Assembly (NCBI RefSeq): GCF_000753795.1
Contig: NZ_JPEO01000001.1
Location: 124,001 to 188,000 of the forward strand
DNA: 64,000 nucleotides
Direction: 5' to 3'
From: Shewanella mangrovi
GTDB taxonomy: Bacteria; Pseudomonadota; Gammaproteobacteria; Enterobacterales; Shewanellaceae
The first letter of the stretch is position 1; each line of letters opens with the position of its first letter. This document shows, one piece after another, positions 1 through 8,216 of the stretch. Under the pieces are notes generated by a model. That model did no database searches. It was given only the letters and a program-made list of their open reading frames with translations, and was not told where the DNA came from. The translations under genes and the position numbers were made by a program.

Positions 1-132
<132 letters not shown>

Positions 133-150
133 GCGTTTTCTCCGCTCAAA

Positions 151-177
151 AAAGCCCGCTACAAAGCGGGCTTTTTT
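151..177 (+). terminator. Rho-independent terminator of metF
   Basis: AAAGCCCGCT and AGCGGGCTTT form a GC-rich stem with a short ACAA loop, followed by a T run. It lies just after the metF stop codon. Confidence 0.9.
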
Positions 178-262
178 ATTAACTTTTGTCCGCCAATACG
201 GTTAATTTCCTTCGCCGACAAAACGTGATCAAAATCATGTTTAGTTTTTTCGCATTTACTAT

Positions 263-307
263 TTACTTAGCAGGCTAAATAAATATAATACTTCGCCTGC
301 TAAGTAA
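263..307. promoter_or_regulatory. Probable autoregulatory operator of the SlyA/MarR-like gene
   Basis: A 13-base arm TTACTTAGCAGGC (263-275) is repeated perfectly in inverted orientation at 295-307, ending just before the ribosome binding site. The left arm also belongs to a shorter near-palindrome of its own (263-282, TTACTTAGC / GCTAAATAA). MarR-family dimers bind palindromes like this over their own promoters. The TATAATA at 284-290 between the arms could supply the -10 element, so occupancy would block transcription. The binding protein is inferred. Confidence 0.6.
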
Positions 308-319
308 GTGGAGGCCGAA

Positions 320-793
320 ATGGCAAACAAGCAAAAGCACTTGCACGAATATGCCTTAGCTGAACATTTGGGCCGCTGCCAGCGACTATGGCGCATGGTG
401 GCCGATGCCGAGCTGGCGCCGCTTGGGTTAACGCATCCGCGTTGGACCGCACTCTGGAAACTGCACCGCATGGGTGATGGCGTTGGTCAGAAGCTGCTGG
501 CTGAGTCACTGGAGATCGAACTACCTTCGCTGATGCGAACCTTGGGACAGCTTGAGGAGCAGGGCTTAGTTGCACGCGTAAGCTGTGCCCAAGACAAACG
601 CGCTAGGCTGGTTTATCTCACCGAGACTGGCACGCAACTTATCGCACAGCTTGAGTCGCGTATTTTCAATCTTCGCGCGCAACTACTGCAGGATATCCCC
701 CATGAACAACTGCAGATTTTTGAAGATGTGCTGGACAAGATCACAGCCGCAGCGCTGTGCAAATTGAACCAATTAAAAGAGTTAGAAGAATAA
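320..793 (+). CDS. MarR-family regulator, SlyA-like
   Basis: A 157-residue winged-helix regulator. It resembles SlyA along its length: an N-terminal dimerisation helix with RLWRMVADAELAPLGLT, a recognition region around PSLMRTLGQLEEQGLVAR, and the wing DKRARLVYLTE. I chose ATG 320 because GGAGG lies five bases before it; an in-frame GTG at 308 would put that site inside the gene. It is the first gene of a three-gene run with a membrane fusion protein and an inner-membrane protein, so it probably controls that export pair in response to a small aromatic or drug-like ligand. A 13-base inverted repeat directly upstream suggests autorepression. MarR-family membership is firm; SlyA orthology is likely but not certain. 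Confidence 0.85.
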   Translation: MANKQKHLHEYALAEHLGRCQRLWRMVADAELAPLGLTHPRWTALWKLHRMGDGVGQKLLAESLEIELPSLMRTLGQLEEQGLVARVSCAQDKRARLVYLTETGTQLIAQLESRIFNLRAQLLQDIPHEQLQIFEDVLDKITAAALCKLNQLKELEE

Positions 794-809
794 AGGAGCG
801 TTGTTTTTA

Positions 810-1868
810 ATGACACCAGATCAACAATTCGCCCGCATCATTAAATTCGCTATCTGTGGGTTTGTCTTGCTGTTTGGCTATTTCATTTTTGCCGATATGT
901 CAGCGCCATTGACCCCTCAAGCAATGGCAACACGACTGGTCACCAAAGTTGCCCCGCAAGTGTCGGGCAAAGTCGTGAATGTGGCGGTGAGCAACAACCA
1001 GCACGTCAAACAAGGTCAGGTGCTATTTGAAATTGATGCCGCGCCTTACAAACTCGCATTGCAGCAAGCGCAGCTCAATCTGGAGCAGGCGCTGCAGGAT
1101 AATGCTGAGTTAGATGCACAAATTGCGGCCGCGAAAGCCACTGTGATTGCTGATGAAGCGGCACTGGCACAAGCCAAGCGAGAAGCCAAACGTTTGCATG
1201 CCTTGGTCGAAGACAACAGCGTATCGCGTCAGAGCGAAGAGCAGAGCGATACTGAAGTGAAGACGGCTCAAGCAAGTCTTGATGCGGCGCAGGCAACCTT
1301 GCGTCGGTTGCAGGTGTCGCGCGGCAGTCTTGGTGAAGATAACCTGCGTCTGCGACTGGCAAAAAACCAGTTAGCGCAAGCCAAGTTGAATCTGTCCTAC
1401 ACCCAAGTCACCGCTGATGAAGACGGTATTGTCAGTAACTTGCAGTTGCAGCAGGGCAGTGTGCTGTCGGTCAATGCGCCGGTAATGGCGTTGGTGTCTG
1501 ACAAACTGGATGTGATTGCTGATTTCCGTGAGAAAACCATTCGGAACGTCACTAAGGGCTATCGCGCCTATGTCACTTTCGATGGTGATCCCGGTATGTT
1601 ATACGCAGCGTCTGTCAGCAGTATTGATGCGGGTGTGAGCGCCGGGCAGTTTTCCGCCGATGGCTCCCTCGCTTCGCCTGAGCAGTCAAACCGTTGGGTA
1701 CGTGACGCTCAGCGTTTGCGGTTGCATTTTACTCTGGAAAATCCTTCAGAGCGGACTCTAGCCGCTGGTGCGCGTGCCACGGTGCAACTGTTGCCTGAGT
1801 CCGGCGTTATGGGCTTTCTGGCGAAAGTACAGATTAAATTCATTAGTCTGCTGCACTACATCTACTAA
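810..1868 (+). CDS. HlyD/EmrA-type membrane fusion protein
   Basis: A 352-residue periplasmic adaptor. One N-terminal membrane helix (about residues 10-28) is followed by a lipoyl-like half-motif (VSGKVVNVAVSNNQHVKQGQ), a long alpha-helical hairpin rich in Ala, Gln and Glu, the second lipoyl half (TADEDGIVSNLQLQQGS) and a beta-barrel region. This is the HlyD/EmrA/AaeA plan linking an inner-membrane exporter to an outer-membrane channel. I chose ATG 810, 11 bases after AAAGGAG; an upstream TTG at 801 lies too close to that site. It sits 16 bases after the SlyA-like gene and 8 before the DUF2955 gene, so the three are probably one operon. The substrate is unknown; aromatic acids or drugs are typical. 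Confidence 0.88.
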   Translation: MTPDQQFARIIKFAICGFVLLFGYFIFADMSAPLTPQAMATRLVTKVAPQVSGKVVNVAVSNNQHVKQGQVLFEIDAAPYKLALQQAQLNLEQALQDNAELDAQIAAAKATVIADEAALAQAKREAKRLHALVEDNSVSRQSEEQSDTEVKTAQASLDAAQATLRRLQVSRGSLGEDNLRLRLAKNQLAQAKLNLSYTQVTADEDGIVSNLQLQQGSVLSVNAPVMALVSDKLDVIADFREKTIRNVTKGYRAYVTFDGDPGMLYAASVSSIDAGVSAGQFSADGSLASPEQSNRWVRDAQRLRLHFTLENPSERTLAAGARATVQLLPESGVMGFLAKVQIKFISLLHYIY

Positions 1869-1876
1869 AGGCCGTT

Positions 1877-2905
1877 ATGTTTTTACCTCATATGTCGTTA
1901 ACCGCCAACGACCTGCGTCAATGTCTGCGCATTGCGACCGGCTCCACCCTCGGCTTTACTTTGTGTAAGGTGATGGGCTGGGACAATGGCGTATTCTTTG
2001 TCGTGACGCCGATGTTGCTGCTGGGGCTGGTGCCCGTGATGAACGGCCATGCGGCTCGGCAACTGATTGCGGCCAATATCGTGTGTGGCCTCGAAGTGGG
2101 TATCTTTGGCGGTATTCTCGGTGGCCATCCGCTGGCGATGACCTTGCTGGTGTTTGTGCTGTTTCTGCATTGCTTTGCCGCCATGTCCAAAGGTTCGCTG
2201 TTTTTATACGGCGCTAATGGCGTGATCAGTCTTAGTATTATGCTGCACTTCGCCAGCTATCCATCGGTTGATGTGAACGATCTGATTACACTCAACATCA
2301 TGGCGTCGTTTACTTCGGTGGGCATCGCTTACTTGATGAAATGGCTGATCCCCGATGTTGAACCTCGGCCCGCATTCAAACCAGAAGGCAAGATGCCACA
2401 TCGCATGCGTCACGAAGCGCTGCTCGGTGCCAGCATGGCAACGATGTCGTTTGTGGTGTTTCAGATGTTTGATCTGCGCGACTCCTTGTCGGCGCAAGCC
2501 ACCTCGTTGCTGCTGTTGTTCCCGATGCATTGGAACGGGGCTCTGGGCTATGCCCGCAAGCGCGCCTACGGCACCATTGTCGGTGTTTGCATGGGATTGG
2601 CGATTCAGATATTGCTCTATGACTGGGCAGAAATTTTGCTGTTCTTGCTACCGCTGTTCTGGATTAGCGTGATGCTTTGTGCACAGATCCATGTGAAAGA
2701 ACGCTCTGGTTCTGGGATCGGCTTTGGTTCAATGACCACGCTGGGGATCCTCTTTGGCCAATACCTGTCGCCCAATGGTGATATGGTGTATAGCGCGTTA
2801 TACCGTATCAGCAGTATTCTCGGGGCGATCGTCGCCACCTTGGTGGTGGTTTATCTGATCCACCGTCTGCTCAATAGCTTTGAAGCGACTCGCTTTGGTG
2901 TTTAA
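1877..2905 (+). CDS. DUF2955-type polytopic membrane protein (AaeB/FUSC-like)
   Basis: A 342-residue inner-membrane protein with about ten or eleven hydrophobic helices in two blocks, split by a polar loop (EPRPAFKPEGKMPHRM). The sequence fits the DUF2955 group, which pairs with HlyD-type fusion proteins and is distantly like the FUSC/AaeB aromatic-acid exporters. AAAGG precedes ATG 1877 by six bases. As the last gene of the regulator, adaptor and membrane-protein operon, it is the likely translocating subunit. A strong terminator follows. Membrane topology is clear from the sequence; the transport role is inferred from context. Confidence 0.8.
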   Translation: MFLPHMSLTANDLRQCLRIATGSTLGFTLCKVMGWDNGVFFVVTPMLLLGLVPVMNGHAARQLIAANIVCGLEVGIFGGILGGHPLAMTLLVFVLFLHCFAAMSKGSLFLYGANGVISLSIMLHFASYPSVDVNDLITLNIMASFTSVGIAYLMKWLIPDVEPRPAFKPEGKMPHRMRHEALLGASMATMSFVVFQMFDLRDSLSAQATSLLLLFPMHWNGALGYARKRAYGTIVGVCMGLAIQILLYDWAEILLFLLPLFWISVMLCAQIHVKERSGSGIGFGSMTTLGILFGQYLSPNGDMVYSALYRISSILGAIVATLVVVYLIHRLLNSFEATRFGV

Positions 2906-2966
2906 CGCTGGCCACTATTGAGTCAATGTGATTGCGTAGAAGGTTGCTGCCACACTTGTTAGCGCA

Positions 2967-3009
2967 TAAAAAACTGATCGAGACCTAACGGTGTCGCTCA
3001 GTTTTTTAT
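2967..3009 (+). terminator. Terminator of the SlyA/HlyD/DUF2955 operon
   Basis: AAAAAACTGA and TCAGTTTTTT form the base of a hairpin with a partly paired middle, ending in a T run. The A run on the other side may also let it serve the convergent hosA gene. Confidence 0.75.
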
Positions 3010-3067
3010 TTAGCTACAACGCCTTATATGAGGGGGAATATCTTGCTTGAGCTAAAGTGTTTGTGTA

Positions 3068-3490
3068 TTAGCTGCCCGATTTAGACAGCATCTCGTTCAA
3101 CAGTCGAATAAAGGTTTGCTGATCGGCTTCAGAAAGTCGCGACACAAACTGATTATCTACCAACTCAGCTGATACTTTGGCCTGTTGTAACAAGGCGCAG
3201 CCCGCTTCTGTCAGATAGACAAATTTGCGCCGCTTATCGGTGGTGCCCGCCTCGCGCAAAATCCAGCCACGCTTTTCCATCCGTCCTAAAATCTCTGCCA
3301 AGGTTGCTTTGGTGGAGACCGAGGCCGCCATCAATTCCGCTTGTTCAAGCCCGGGCTTTTCTGAGATCGCCAGCAGGACTGAAAACTGCGGTTTGGTCAG
3401 TTCTGTAGCCTCGCTTTGCCATAGCGCTGTATGTTCTTGAATCAACTTTCGCATCAAATGAAAGGCTTGATGTCCTAGGTTTGCTGCCAT
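3068..3490 (-). CDS. hosA: MarR-family repressor HosA
   Basis: A 140-residue winged-helix regulator. It resembles HosA of pathogenic E. coli across its length: LTKPQFSVLLAISEKPG, SVSTKATLAEILGRMEKRGW and TDKRRKFVYLTEAG. HosA is known to repress the non-oxidative hydroxyarylic acid decarboxylase operon and to be relieved by 4-hydroxybenzoate. Here it is transcribed divergently from exactly that operon, and the 203-base gap holds two copies of a 14-base palindrome that fits the reported HosA operator. The likely role is repression of both directions until a hydroxyaromatic acid is present. The start ATG is the only sensible one. Confidence 0.88.
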   Translation of the reverse strand: MAANLGHQAFHLMRKLIQEHTALWQSEATELTKPQFSVLLAISEKPGLEQAELMAASVSTKATLAEILGRMEKRGWILREAGTTDKRRKFVYLTEAGCALLQQAKVSAELVDNQFVSRLSEADQQTFIRLLNEMLSKSGS

Positions 3491-3591
3491 GTAAAGACCC
3501 TAAAAACGTTATTTTTTAGATGGTTATCGGATTATACCATAAGCCGTTAAAAAAAATTCCGATAGATTACAGGAGCATAGTATCAAAATAT

Positions 3592-3605
3592 GTTCGTAAA
3601 CGAAC
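3592..3605. promoter_or_regulatory. HosA operator, distal copy
   Basis: GTTCGTAAACGAAC is a near-perfect palindrome (one central mismatch) between hosA and ecdB. It matches the second copy at 3661 in 13 of 14 bases. Confidence 0.75.
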
Positions 3606-3660
3606 TTTTTTGTGATCGACGATTGATCTTGTGCCTAAATCGGATTAGTCTGTGCACATT

Positions 3661-3674
3661 GTTCGTATACGAAC
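3661..3674. promoter_or_regulatory. HosA operator, proximal copy
   Basis: GTTCGTATACGAAC is a perfect 14-base palindrome 20 bases before the ecdB start codon. Its centre is 69 bases from that of the distal copy, about 6.6 helical turns, so two dimers could bind either the two promoters separately or cooperatively. Confidence 0.8.
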
Positions 3675-3693
3675 TTAATTTAAGGTATCAGAT

Positions 3694-4278
3694 ATGAAGA
3701 AAATCGTTGTGGGAATGACAGGGGCAACCGGAGCGCCTTTGGGGGTAACACTGCTACAAGCGCTTCAGGCTATTCCTGACGTCGAAACACATCTGATCCT
3801 CTCGCGCTGGGCTAAAGCGACCATTGAGTTAGAAACGGAATATAGCGCGCGCGATATCAGTGCCTTGGCGGATTTTACCTACAGCTCTTCAGATCAAGCG
3901 GCAAGCATTTCATCCGGTTCATTTAAGACCGACGGCATGATCATTATTCCATGCAGCATGAAAACGCTAGCAGGTATTCGAGCAGGCTATGCCGAGGGCT
4001 TAGTGGGTCGAGCCGCAGACGTGATCATTAAAGAAAATCGCAAGCTGGTACTGGTACCAAGAGAAACGCCGTTAAGCACTATCCACTTAGAAAATATGCT
4101 GGCACTTGCACAAAAAGGGGTCGCCATGGTGCCGCCAATGCCCGCTTGGTACAACCATCCGAAAACGATTGATGACATCAAAAATCACATCGTCGCTCGT
4201 GTGCTGGATCAGTTTGATCTTGAGTTTCCCAAAGCCAAACGCTGGCAGGGACTGGCTCACGCGGAAAATTCAATTTAA
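3694..4278 (+). CDS. ecdB: UbiX-like flavin prenyltransferase of the hydroxyaryl decarboxylase operon
   Basis: A 194-residue flavin prenyltransferase of the UbiX/Pad1 family. It joins a dimethylallyl group to FMN to make prenyl-FMN, the cofactor of UbiD-type decarboxylases. Visible family marks are the phosphate-binding start GMTGATGAPLG, SSGSFKTDGMIIIPCSMKTL, and the RETPLSTIHLENMLAL segment with its PMPAWY end. The length matches the family. It is first in the operon, 18 bases before the UbiD-like gene, and preceded by two HosA palindromes. Because of the HosA/EcdC/EcdD context I call it the operon-specific paralog, not the ubiquinone-pathway UbiX. Confidence 0.88.
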   Translation: MKKIVVGMTGATGAPLGVTLLQALQAIPDVETHLILSRWAKATIELETEYSARDISALADFTYSSSDQAASISSGSFKTDGMIIIPCSMKTLAGIRAGYAEGLVGRAADVIIKENRKLVLVPRETPLSTIHLENMLALAQKGVAMVPPMPAWYNHPKTIDDIKNHIVARVLDQFDLEFPKAKRWQGLAHAENSI

Positions 4279-4296
4279 TCCACTAGGAGAAACATT

Positions 4297-5736
4297 ATGC
4301 CATATGATGATTTGCGCGGTTTCCTCGAAGCCCTAGATGAACAAGGGCAACTGCTGAGGATCTCGGAGCAAGTGAAAGCAGAGCCAGATATTGCGGCAGC
4401 GGCAAATGCCACGGGGCGTATCGGTGAAGGTGCTCCTGCGTTGTGGTTCGACAATATTGAAGGTTTCACCAATGCCCGTGTGGCGATGAACACCATTGGC
4501 TCATGGCAAAACCACGCCATTTCCATTGATATGCCTGCTAACACGCCAGTGAGCGAACAGATTGCCGAATTTATTCGTCGTTGGGACAAATTCCCGGTAG
4601 CGCCAGAGCGCCGCGATAATCCACCTTGGGCAGAAAACAGTGTCGATGGTGACGACATTAACTTGTTCGATATTCTGCCGCTGTTTCGTTTGAATGATGG
4701 TGATGGTGGTTTCTATCTCGACAAAGCCTGCACCGTATCGCGTGATCCGACAGATCCGGATAACTTTGGTAAACAAAATGTCGGTATTTATCGCTTAGAA
4801 GTGAAGGGCAAGCGCAAGCTAGGCCTGCAACCGGTGCCGATGCATGATATTGCAATCCACCTTAATAAGGCGGAAGAGCGCGGTCAGGATCTGCCGATTG
4901 CGATTACGCTAGGTAACGACCCAACCATCACTTTGATGGGAGCGACGCCGCTGAAATATGATCAATCAGAATATGAAATGGCTGGTGCCTTGCGCCAAAA
5001 AGCCTATCCAATCGCCACTGCGCCATTAACCGGTTTTGATGTGCCTTGGGGCTCAGAAGTGATTCTGGAAGGCGTGATCGAAAGTCGTGTGCGTGAAATT
5101 GAAGGACCTTTTGGTGAGTTTACCGGTCACTACTCGGGTGGTCGTAACATGACCGTGGTCCGTATTGACAAAGTTTCTTATCGCACCAACCCAATTCTCG
5201 AATCACTGTATTTAGGTATGCCGTGGACCGAGATTGACTATCTGATGGGCCCTGCGACTTGCGTGCCTTTGTATCAGCAGTTGAAAGCGGAGTTTCCTGA
5301 AGTACAAGCGGTTAATGCCATGTATACCCATGGTTTGCTCGCCATTATCTCGACTAAGAAGCGCTTTGGCGGCTTTGCTCGGGCAGTGGGGATGCGGGCT
5401 ATGACTACGCCTCACGGCTTGGGTTACGTCAAAATGGTGATCATGGTGGATGAGGATGTCGATCCGTTTGACCTACAACAGGTGATGTGGGCGATGTCAG
5501 CCAAAGTGAACCCCGCTGGTGACTTAGTACAACTGCCGAATATGTCGGTGTTAGAGCTGGATCCTGGCTCATCACCTGCTGGCATCACCGACAAGTTGAT
5601 CATCGATGCCACTACACCCGTGGCGCCAGATAACCGCGGCCACTACAGCCAGCCTGTGAAAGATCTGCCTGAAACTAAAGAGTGGATCACTAAGCTGACC
5701 GACTTAATTGCGCAACAGGCTAAGGAGAGAAAATAA
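4297..5736 (+). CDS. ecdC: UbiD-family hydroxyarylic acid decarboxylase
   Basis: A 479-residue prenyl-FMN-dependent decarboxylase of the UbiD family, expected to interconvert a phenolic carboxylic acid such as 4-hydroxybenzoate or vanillate and the phenol plus CO2. Recognisable segments are the N-terminal DLRGFLEALDEQGQL, the active-site strand with two acidic residues in GSEVILEGVIE, EGPFGEFTGHYSG, and PDNRGHYSQP near the end. AGGAG precedes the ATG. The stop codon overlaps the start of ecdD by one base, so the two are translationally coupled. Among UbiD enzymes the EcdC/ShdC/BsdC group is the best match. The exact substrate cannot be read from sequence. Confidence 0.9.
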   Translation: MPYDDLRGFLEALDEQGQLLRISEQVKAEPDIAAAANATGRIGEGAPALWFDNIEGFTNARVAMNTIGSWQNHAISIDMPANTPVSEQIAEFIRRWDKFPVAPERRDNPPWAENSVDGDDINLFDILPLFRLNDGDGGFYLDKACTVSRDPTDPDNFGKQNVGIYRLEVKGKRKLGLQPVPMHDIAIHLNKAEERGQDLPIAITLGNDPTITLMGATPLKYDQSEYEMAGALRQKAYPIATAPLTGFDVPWGSEVILEGVIESRVREIEGPFGEFTGHYSGGRNMTVVRIDKVSYRTNPILESLYLGMPWTEIDYLMGPATCVPLYQQLKAEFPEVQAVNAMYTHGLLAIISTKKRFGGFARAVGMRAMTTPHGLGYVKMVIMVDEDVDPFDLQQVMWAMSAKVNPAGDLVQLPNMSVLELDPGSSPAGITDKLIIDATTPVAPDNRGHYSQPVKDLPETKEWITKLTDLIAQQAKERK

Positions 5737-5972
5737 TGATTTGTCCACGTTGTAATGATGAGCACGTTGAAGTGCTGGCTGATTCACCTGTGCCTGATGT
5801 TTGGCAAGTTTTTCAGTGCCAACATTGTCTCTACACTTGGCGTTCGACTGAACCGTTGCGTCGCACAAGTCCGGAACACTACCCAGAAGCGTTTAAGATG
5901 ACGCAAGCGGATATTGATAACGCACCTATGGTGCCATCGATTCCACCCTTGTTACCAGAGGATCAGCGTTAA
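5736..5972 (+). CDS. ecdD: Small zinc-ribbon subunit of the hydroxyaryl decarboxylase
   Basis: A 78-residue protein with two CxxC pairs (CPRC near the N-terminus and CQHC about 28 residues later), likely a zinc ribbon. The middle and end (TEPLRRTSPEHYPEAF, PPLLPEDQR) are typical of EcdD/ShdD/BsdD, the third product of this operon in E. coli and Bacillus, where it is needed for or associated with decarboxylase activity. Its start overlaps the ecdC stop by one base. A terminator follows 20 bases after its stop. Confidence 0.88.
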   Translation: MICPRCNDEHVEVLADSPVPDVWQVFQCQHCLYTWRSTEPLRRTSPEHYPEAFKMTQADIDNAPMVPSIPPLLPEDQR

Positions 5973-5992
5973 CCGCTGCCGCGATTTTGGCA

Positions 5993-6022
5993 AAGGTCGG
6001 CCTGATTAGGCCGACTTTTTTG
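5993..6022 (+). terminator. Terminator of the ecdBCD operon
   Basis: AAGTCGGCC-type stem: GTCGGCC and GGCCGAC flank a TGATTA loop, followed by six T residues. Confidence 0.9.
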
Positions 6023-6081
6023 TGTGCAACATAAAGTACTTTGCTGGTTAACCAAGACAGCAAACGCAAAGTGATAGAAAC

Positions 6082-6113
6082 AAAATGCCCGATGAATTCA
6101 TCGGGCATTTTTT
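6082..6113 (-). terminator. Terminator of deaD (bidirectional shape)
   Basis: AAAATGCCCGATGA and TCATCGGGCATTTT form a long perfect stem around AT, with an A run on one side and a T run on the other. It lies just past the deaD stop, and can end transcription from both sides. Confidence 0.88.
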
Positions 6114-6127
6114 ATGAGATAAGCAGC

Positions 6128-6155
6128 TTATTGCTTATTGCTTATTGCTTATTGC
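6128..6155. repeat. Four tandem copies of a 7-base repeat across the deaD stop codon
   Basis: TTATTGC occurs four times in a row without error (GCAATAA on the coding strand). The second copy in coding direction supplies the deaD TAA stop, so two copies lie in the last codons and two lie in the 3' leader to the terminator. As long as two copies remain, the protein end does not change. Confidence 0.95.
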
Positions 6156-7980
6156 TTTCGCGACGGCGTGGCGGTTTACGATCACCGCGGTCATCATGAC
6201 GACGCTCACGGCGTTGGCCATTGCCTTCGTTTCGGCCTTCGCTGCGACGTGGACGACGTGATGGAGCTGCGCCTTCCACTTCGCTACCCGCTTCACGGAT
6301 ATTGATTGGACGACCGCATACACGAACATTACGCAGATGGCTCAATACTTCTTTTGGCATGCCAGTAGGCAGGTCAACCGTACTGATTTGATCCAGCAGT
6401 TGGATCTGACCGATGTAACGGCTGTCGATGTCAGCTTCGTTAGCGATAGCGCCAACAATGTTACCTACACCCACACCGTGGTCACGACCTACTTCAATCA
6501 CGTAGCGTGCCATCTTAATGTCTGGATTATCTTTTAGCTGCTCAGCGCTACCGAGATCACCGGTTGGACGTGCACGACGTGGCTTACGGTCGCCATTGCG
6601 ATCATCACGACGGTTGCCGTCACGGCCTTCACGGCTGTCACGACTATCACGTACGCGTTCTTGAATCGCAGGTGGTTGCAATGGACGTTCTTGCTGTACC
6701 AAGTACAACAGTGCCGCTGCCAAGGTTTCAGTTTCAATTTCCAGCTGTGAACTCAGGGTGCCGATAGCACTCTGCATAAAGTCCAGCTGTTCATTGTTGA
6801 TCACGGTGCCAATCTGCTCGCCCAAGCGTGACAGACGACGTTCCGCTACCACTTCTGGGCCAGGGATCTTCATTGGTGAAATACGGCTGTTAGTGGCGCG
6901 CTCGATGGTGCGCAGCATGCGCATTTCGCGGTTAGTCACAAACAGGATTGCCATACCGGTACGGCCAGCACGGCCAGTACGACCGATACGGTGTACGTAA
7001 GCTTCGGTATCGTATGGAATATCGTAGTTGATTACGTGACCGATACGTTCAACGTCCAAACCTCGGGCGGCAACGTCGGTCGCAATCAGAATATCCAGCT
7101 TGCCAGATTTCAGTTGATCAACCGCGCGTTCACGCGCTTGTTGGTTCATATCACCGTGCAGTGGTGAACTCGCGTAACCACGGGCTTCCAGCTTCTCAGC
7201 CAGTTCCACACATGAGTTACGGGTACGCACGAAGATGATGATACCTTCAGTGTTTTCCACTTCCAGTACCCGAACCAGTGCTTCCAGTTTGTTGTGCTGC
7301 GATACCTGTACAAAACGTTGTTCGATAGAATCAACGGTGGTGTGGCTCGCTGCAATACTGATGTTAACTGGTTCGTTCAAATGCTTGTTCGCCACACGCT
7401 TGATCTGCTCAGGCATGGTGGCGGAAAACAGCGCCAGTTGGCGAGTTTCTGGCGTGTGCTCAAGAATCCATTCAATGTCATCGATGAAGCCCATTTTGAG
7501 CATTTCATCGGCTTCGTCGAGCACTAACGCTTGCAGATTTTCTAGTTTCAGAGTGCCGCGACGCATATGGTCCATTACGCGGCCAGGTGTACCTACAACA
7601 ACCTGAGCACCACGACGCAGAGCTTGCAACTGTTGATGCATGCTTTGACCACCATAGATAGGCAGTACGTGGAACCCTTTCATAAATTTGGCATAGCTGG
7701 AAAAGGCTTCGGCAACTTGTACAGCAAGTTCGCGCGTTGGCGCCAGTACCAGAATCTGCGGGGCGTTGAGGTCACGTTTGATTGCGTTCAATAACGGCAA
7801 CGCAAATGCACCGGTTTTACCGGTACCAGTCTGGGCTTGACCAAGGATATCCTTGCCTTCCATCAGCGGTTTAATACTCGCTGCTTGGATAGGGGTTGGG
7901 TGCTCATAGCCTAGCTCGTTAAGCGCGACCAAAAGCTCCTCGGACAAACCGAGTTCACGGAAAGTAAGTTCAGATGACAT
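6142..7980 (-). CDS. deaD: DEAD-box RNA helicase DeaD/CsdA
   Basis: A 612-residue ATP-dependent RNA helicase that helps ribosome assembly and mRNA decay, especially in the cold. The helicase core shows the Q motif (PTPIQAASI), motif I (AQTGTGKT), PTRELA, GTPGR, DEAD, SAT, and in the second domain HGDMNQ, TDVAARGLD and HRIGRTGRAG. A DbpA-like RNA-binding domain follows (around KMARYVIEVGRDHGVGVGNI), and the C-terminus is a basic Arg/Asp/Gly-rich tail. This is the DeaD plan and length. The leader is more than 200 bases if transcription starts near the uvrA end, which would suit cold-shock control, but no promoter was pinned down. Tandem 7-base repeats overlap the stop codon. Confidence 0.95.
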   Translation of the reverse strand: MSSELTFRELGLSEELLVALNELGYEHPTPIQAASIKPLMEGKDILGQAQTGTGKTGAFALPLLNAIKRDLNAPQILVLAPTRELAVQVAEAFSSYAKFMKGFHVLPIYGGQSMHQQLQALRRGAQVVVGTPGRVMDHMRRGTLKLENLQALVLDEADEMLKMGFIDDIEWILEHTPETRQLALFSATMPEQIKRVANKHLNEPVNISIAASHTTVDSIEQRFVQVSQHNKLEALVRVLEVENTEGIIIFVRTRNSCVELAEKLEARGYASSPLHGDMNQQARERAVDQLKSGKLDILIATDVAARGLDVERIGHVINYDIPYDTEAYVHRIGRTGRAGRTGMAILFVTNREMRMLRTIERATNSRISPMKIPGPEVVAERRLSRLGEQIGTVINNEQLDFMQSAIGTLSSQLEIETETLAAALLYLVQQERPLQPPAIQERVRDSRDSREGRDGNRRDDRNGDRKPRRARPTGDLGSAEQLKDNPDIKMARYVIEVGRDHGVGVGNIVGAIANEADIDSRYIGQIQLLDQISTVDLPTGMPKEVLSHLRNVRVCGRPINIREAGSEVEGAAPSRRPRRSEGRNEGNGQRRERRHDDRGDRKPPRRRESNKQ

Positions 7981-8120
7981 TGAATTTTGTAGCCTTGTGG
8001 ATGTGCCAAAATTGACACAGGAATGGTTTCACACAGACGGAAAATCCGACCCCGCGCCGACTTTTCCGTTAAAAAGGGGCGGATTATATCGCTGTGGCCA
8101 ACAAATATCCACAAAATTGT

Positions 8121-8152
8121 AGCGTAAGCTGGCGAAATCGCCAGCTTACGCT
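8121..8152. terminator. Strong hairpin between uvrA and deaD
   Basis: A 15-base perfect inverted repeat (AGCGTAAGCTGGCGA and its complement around AA) lies 65 bases after the uvrA stop. On the uvrA strand it is followed only by ACAATTTTG, a weak T run. It probably ends uvrA transcripts or stabilises their 3' ends; it could also be part of the deaD leader. Confidence 0.55.
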
Positions 8153-8216
8153 TGAGATAACTGTCTTTTTTGCAAAATTGTGTCTAGACGGTAACTACTT
8201 GTTTCACCGAAAAAAC

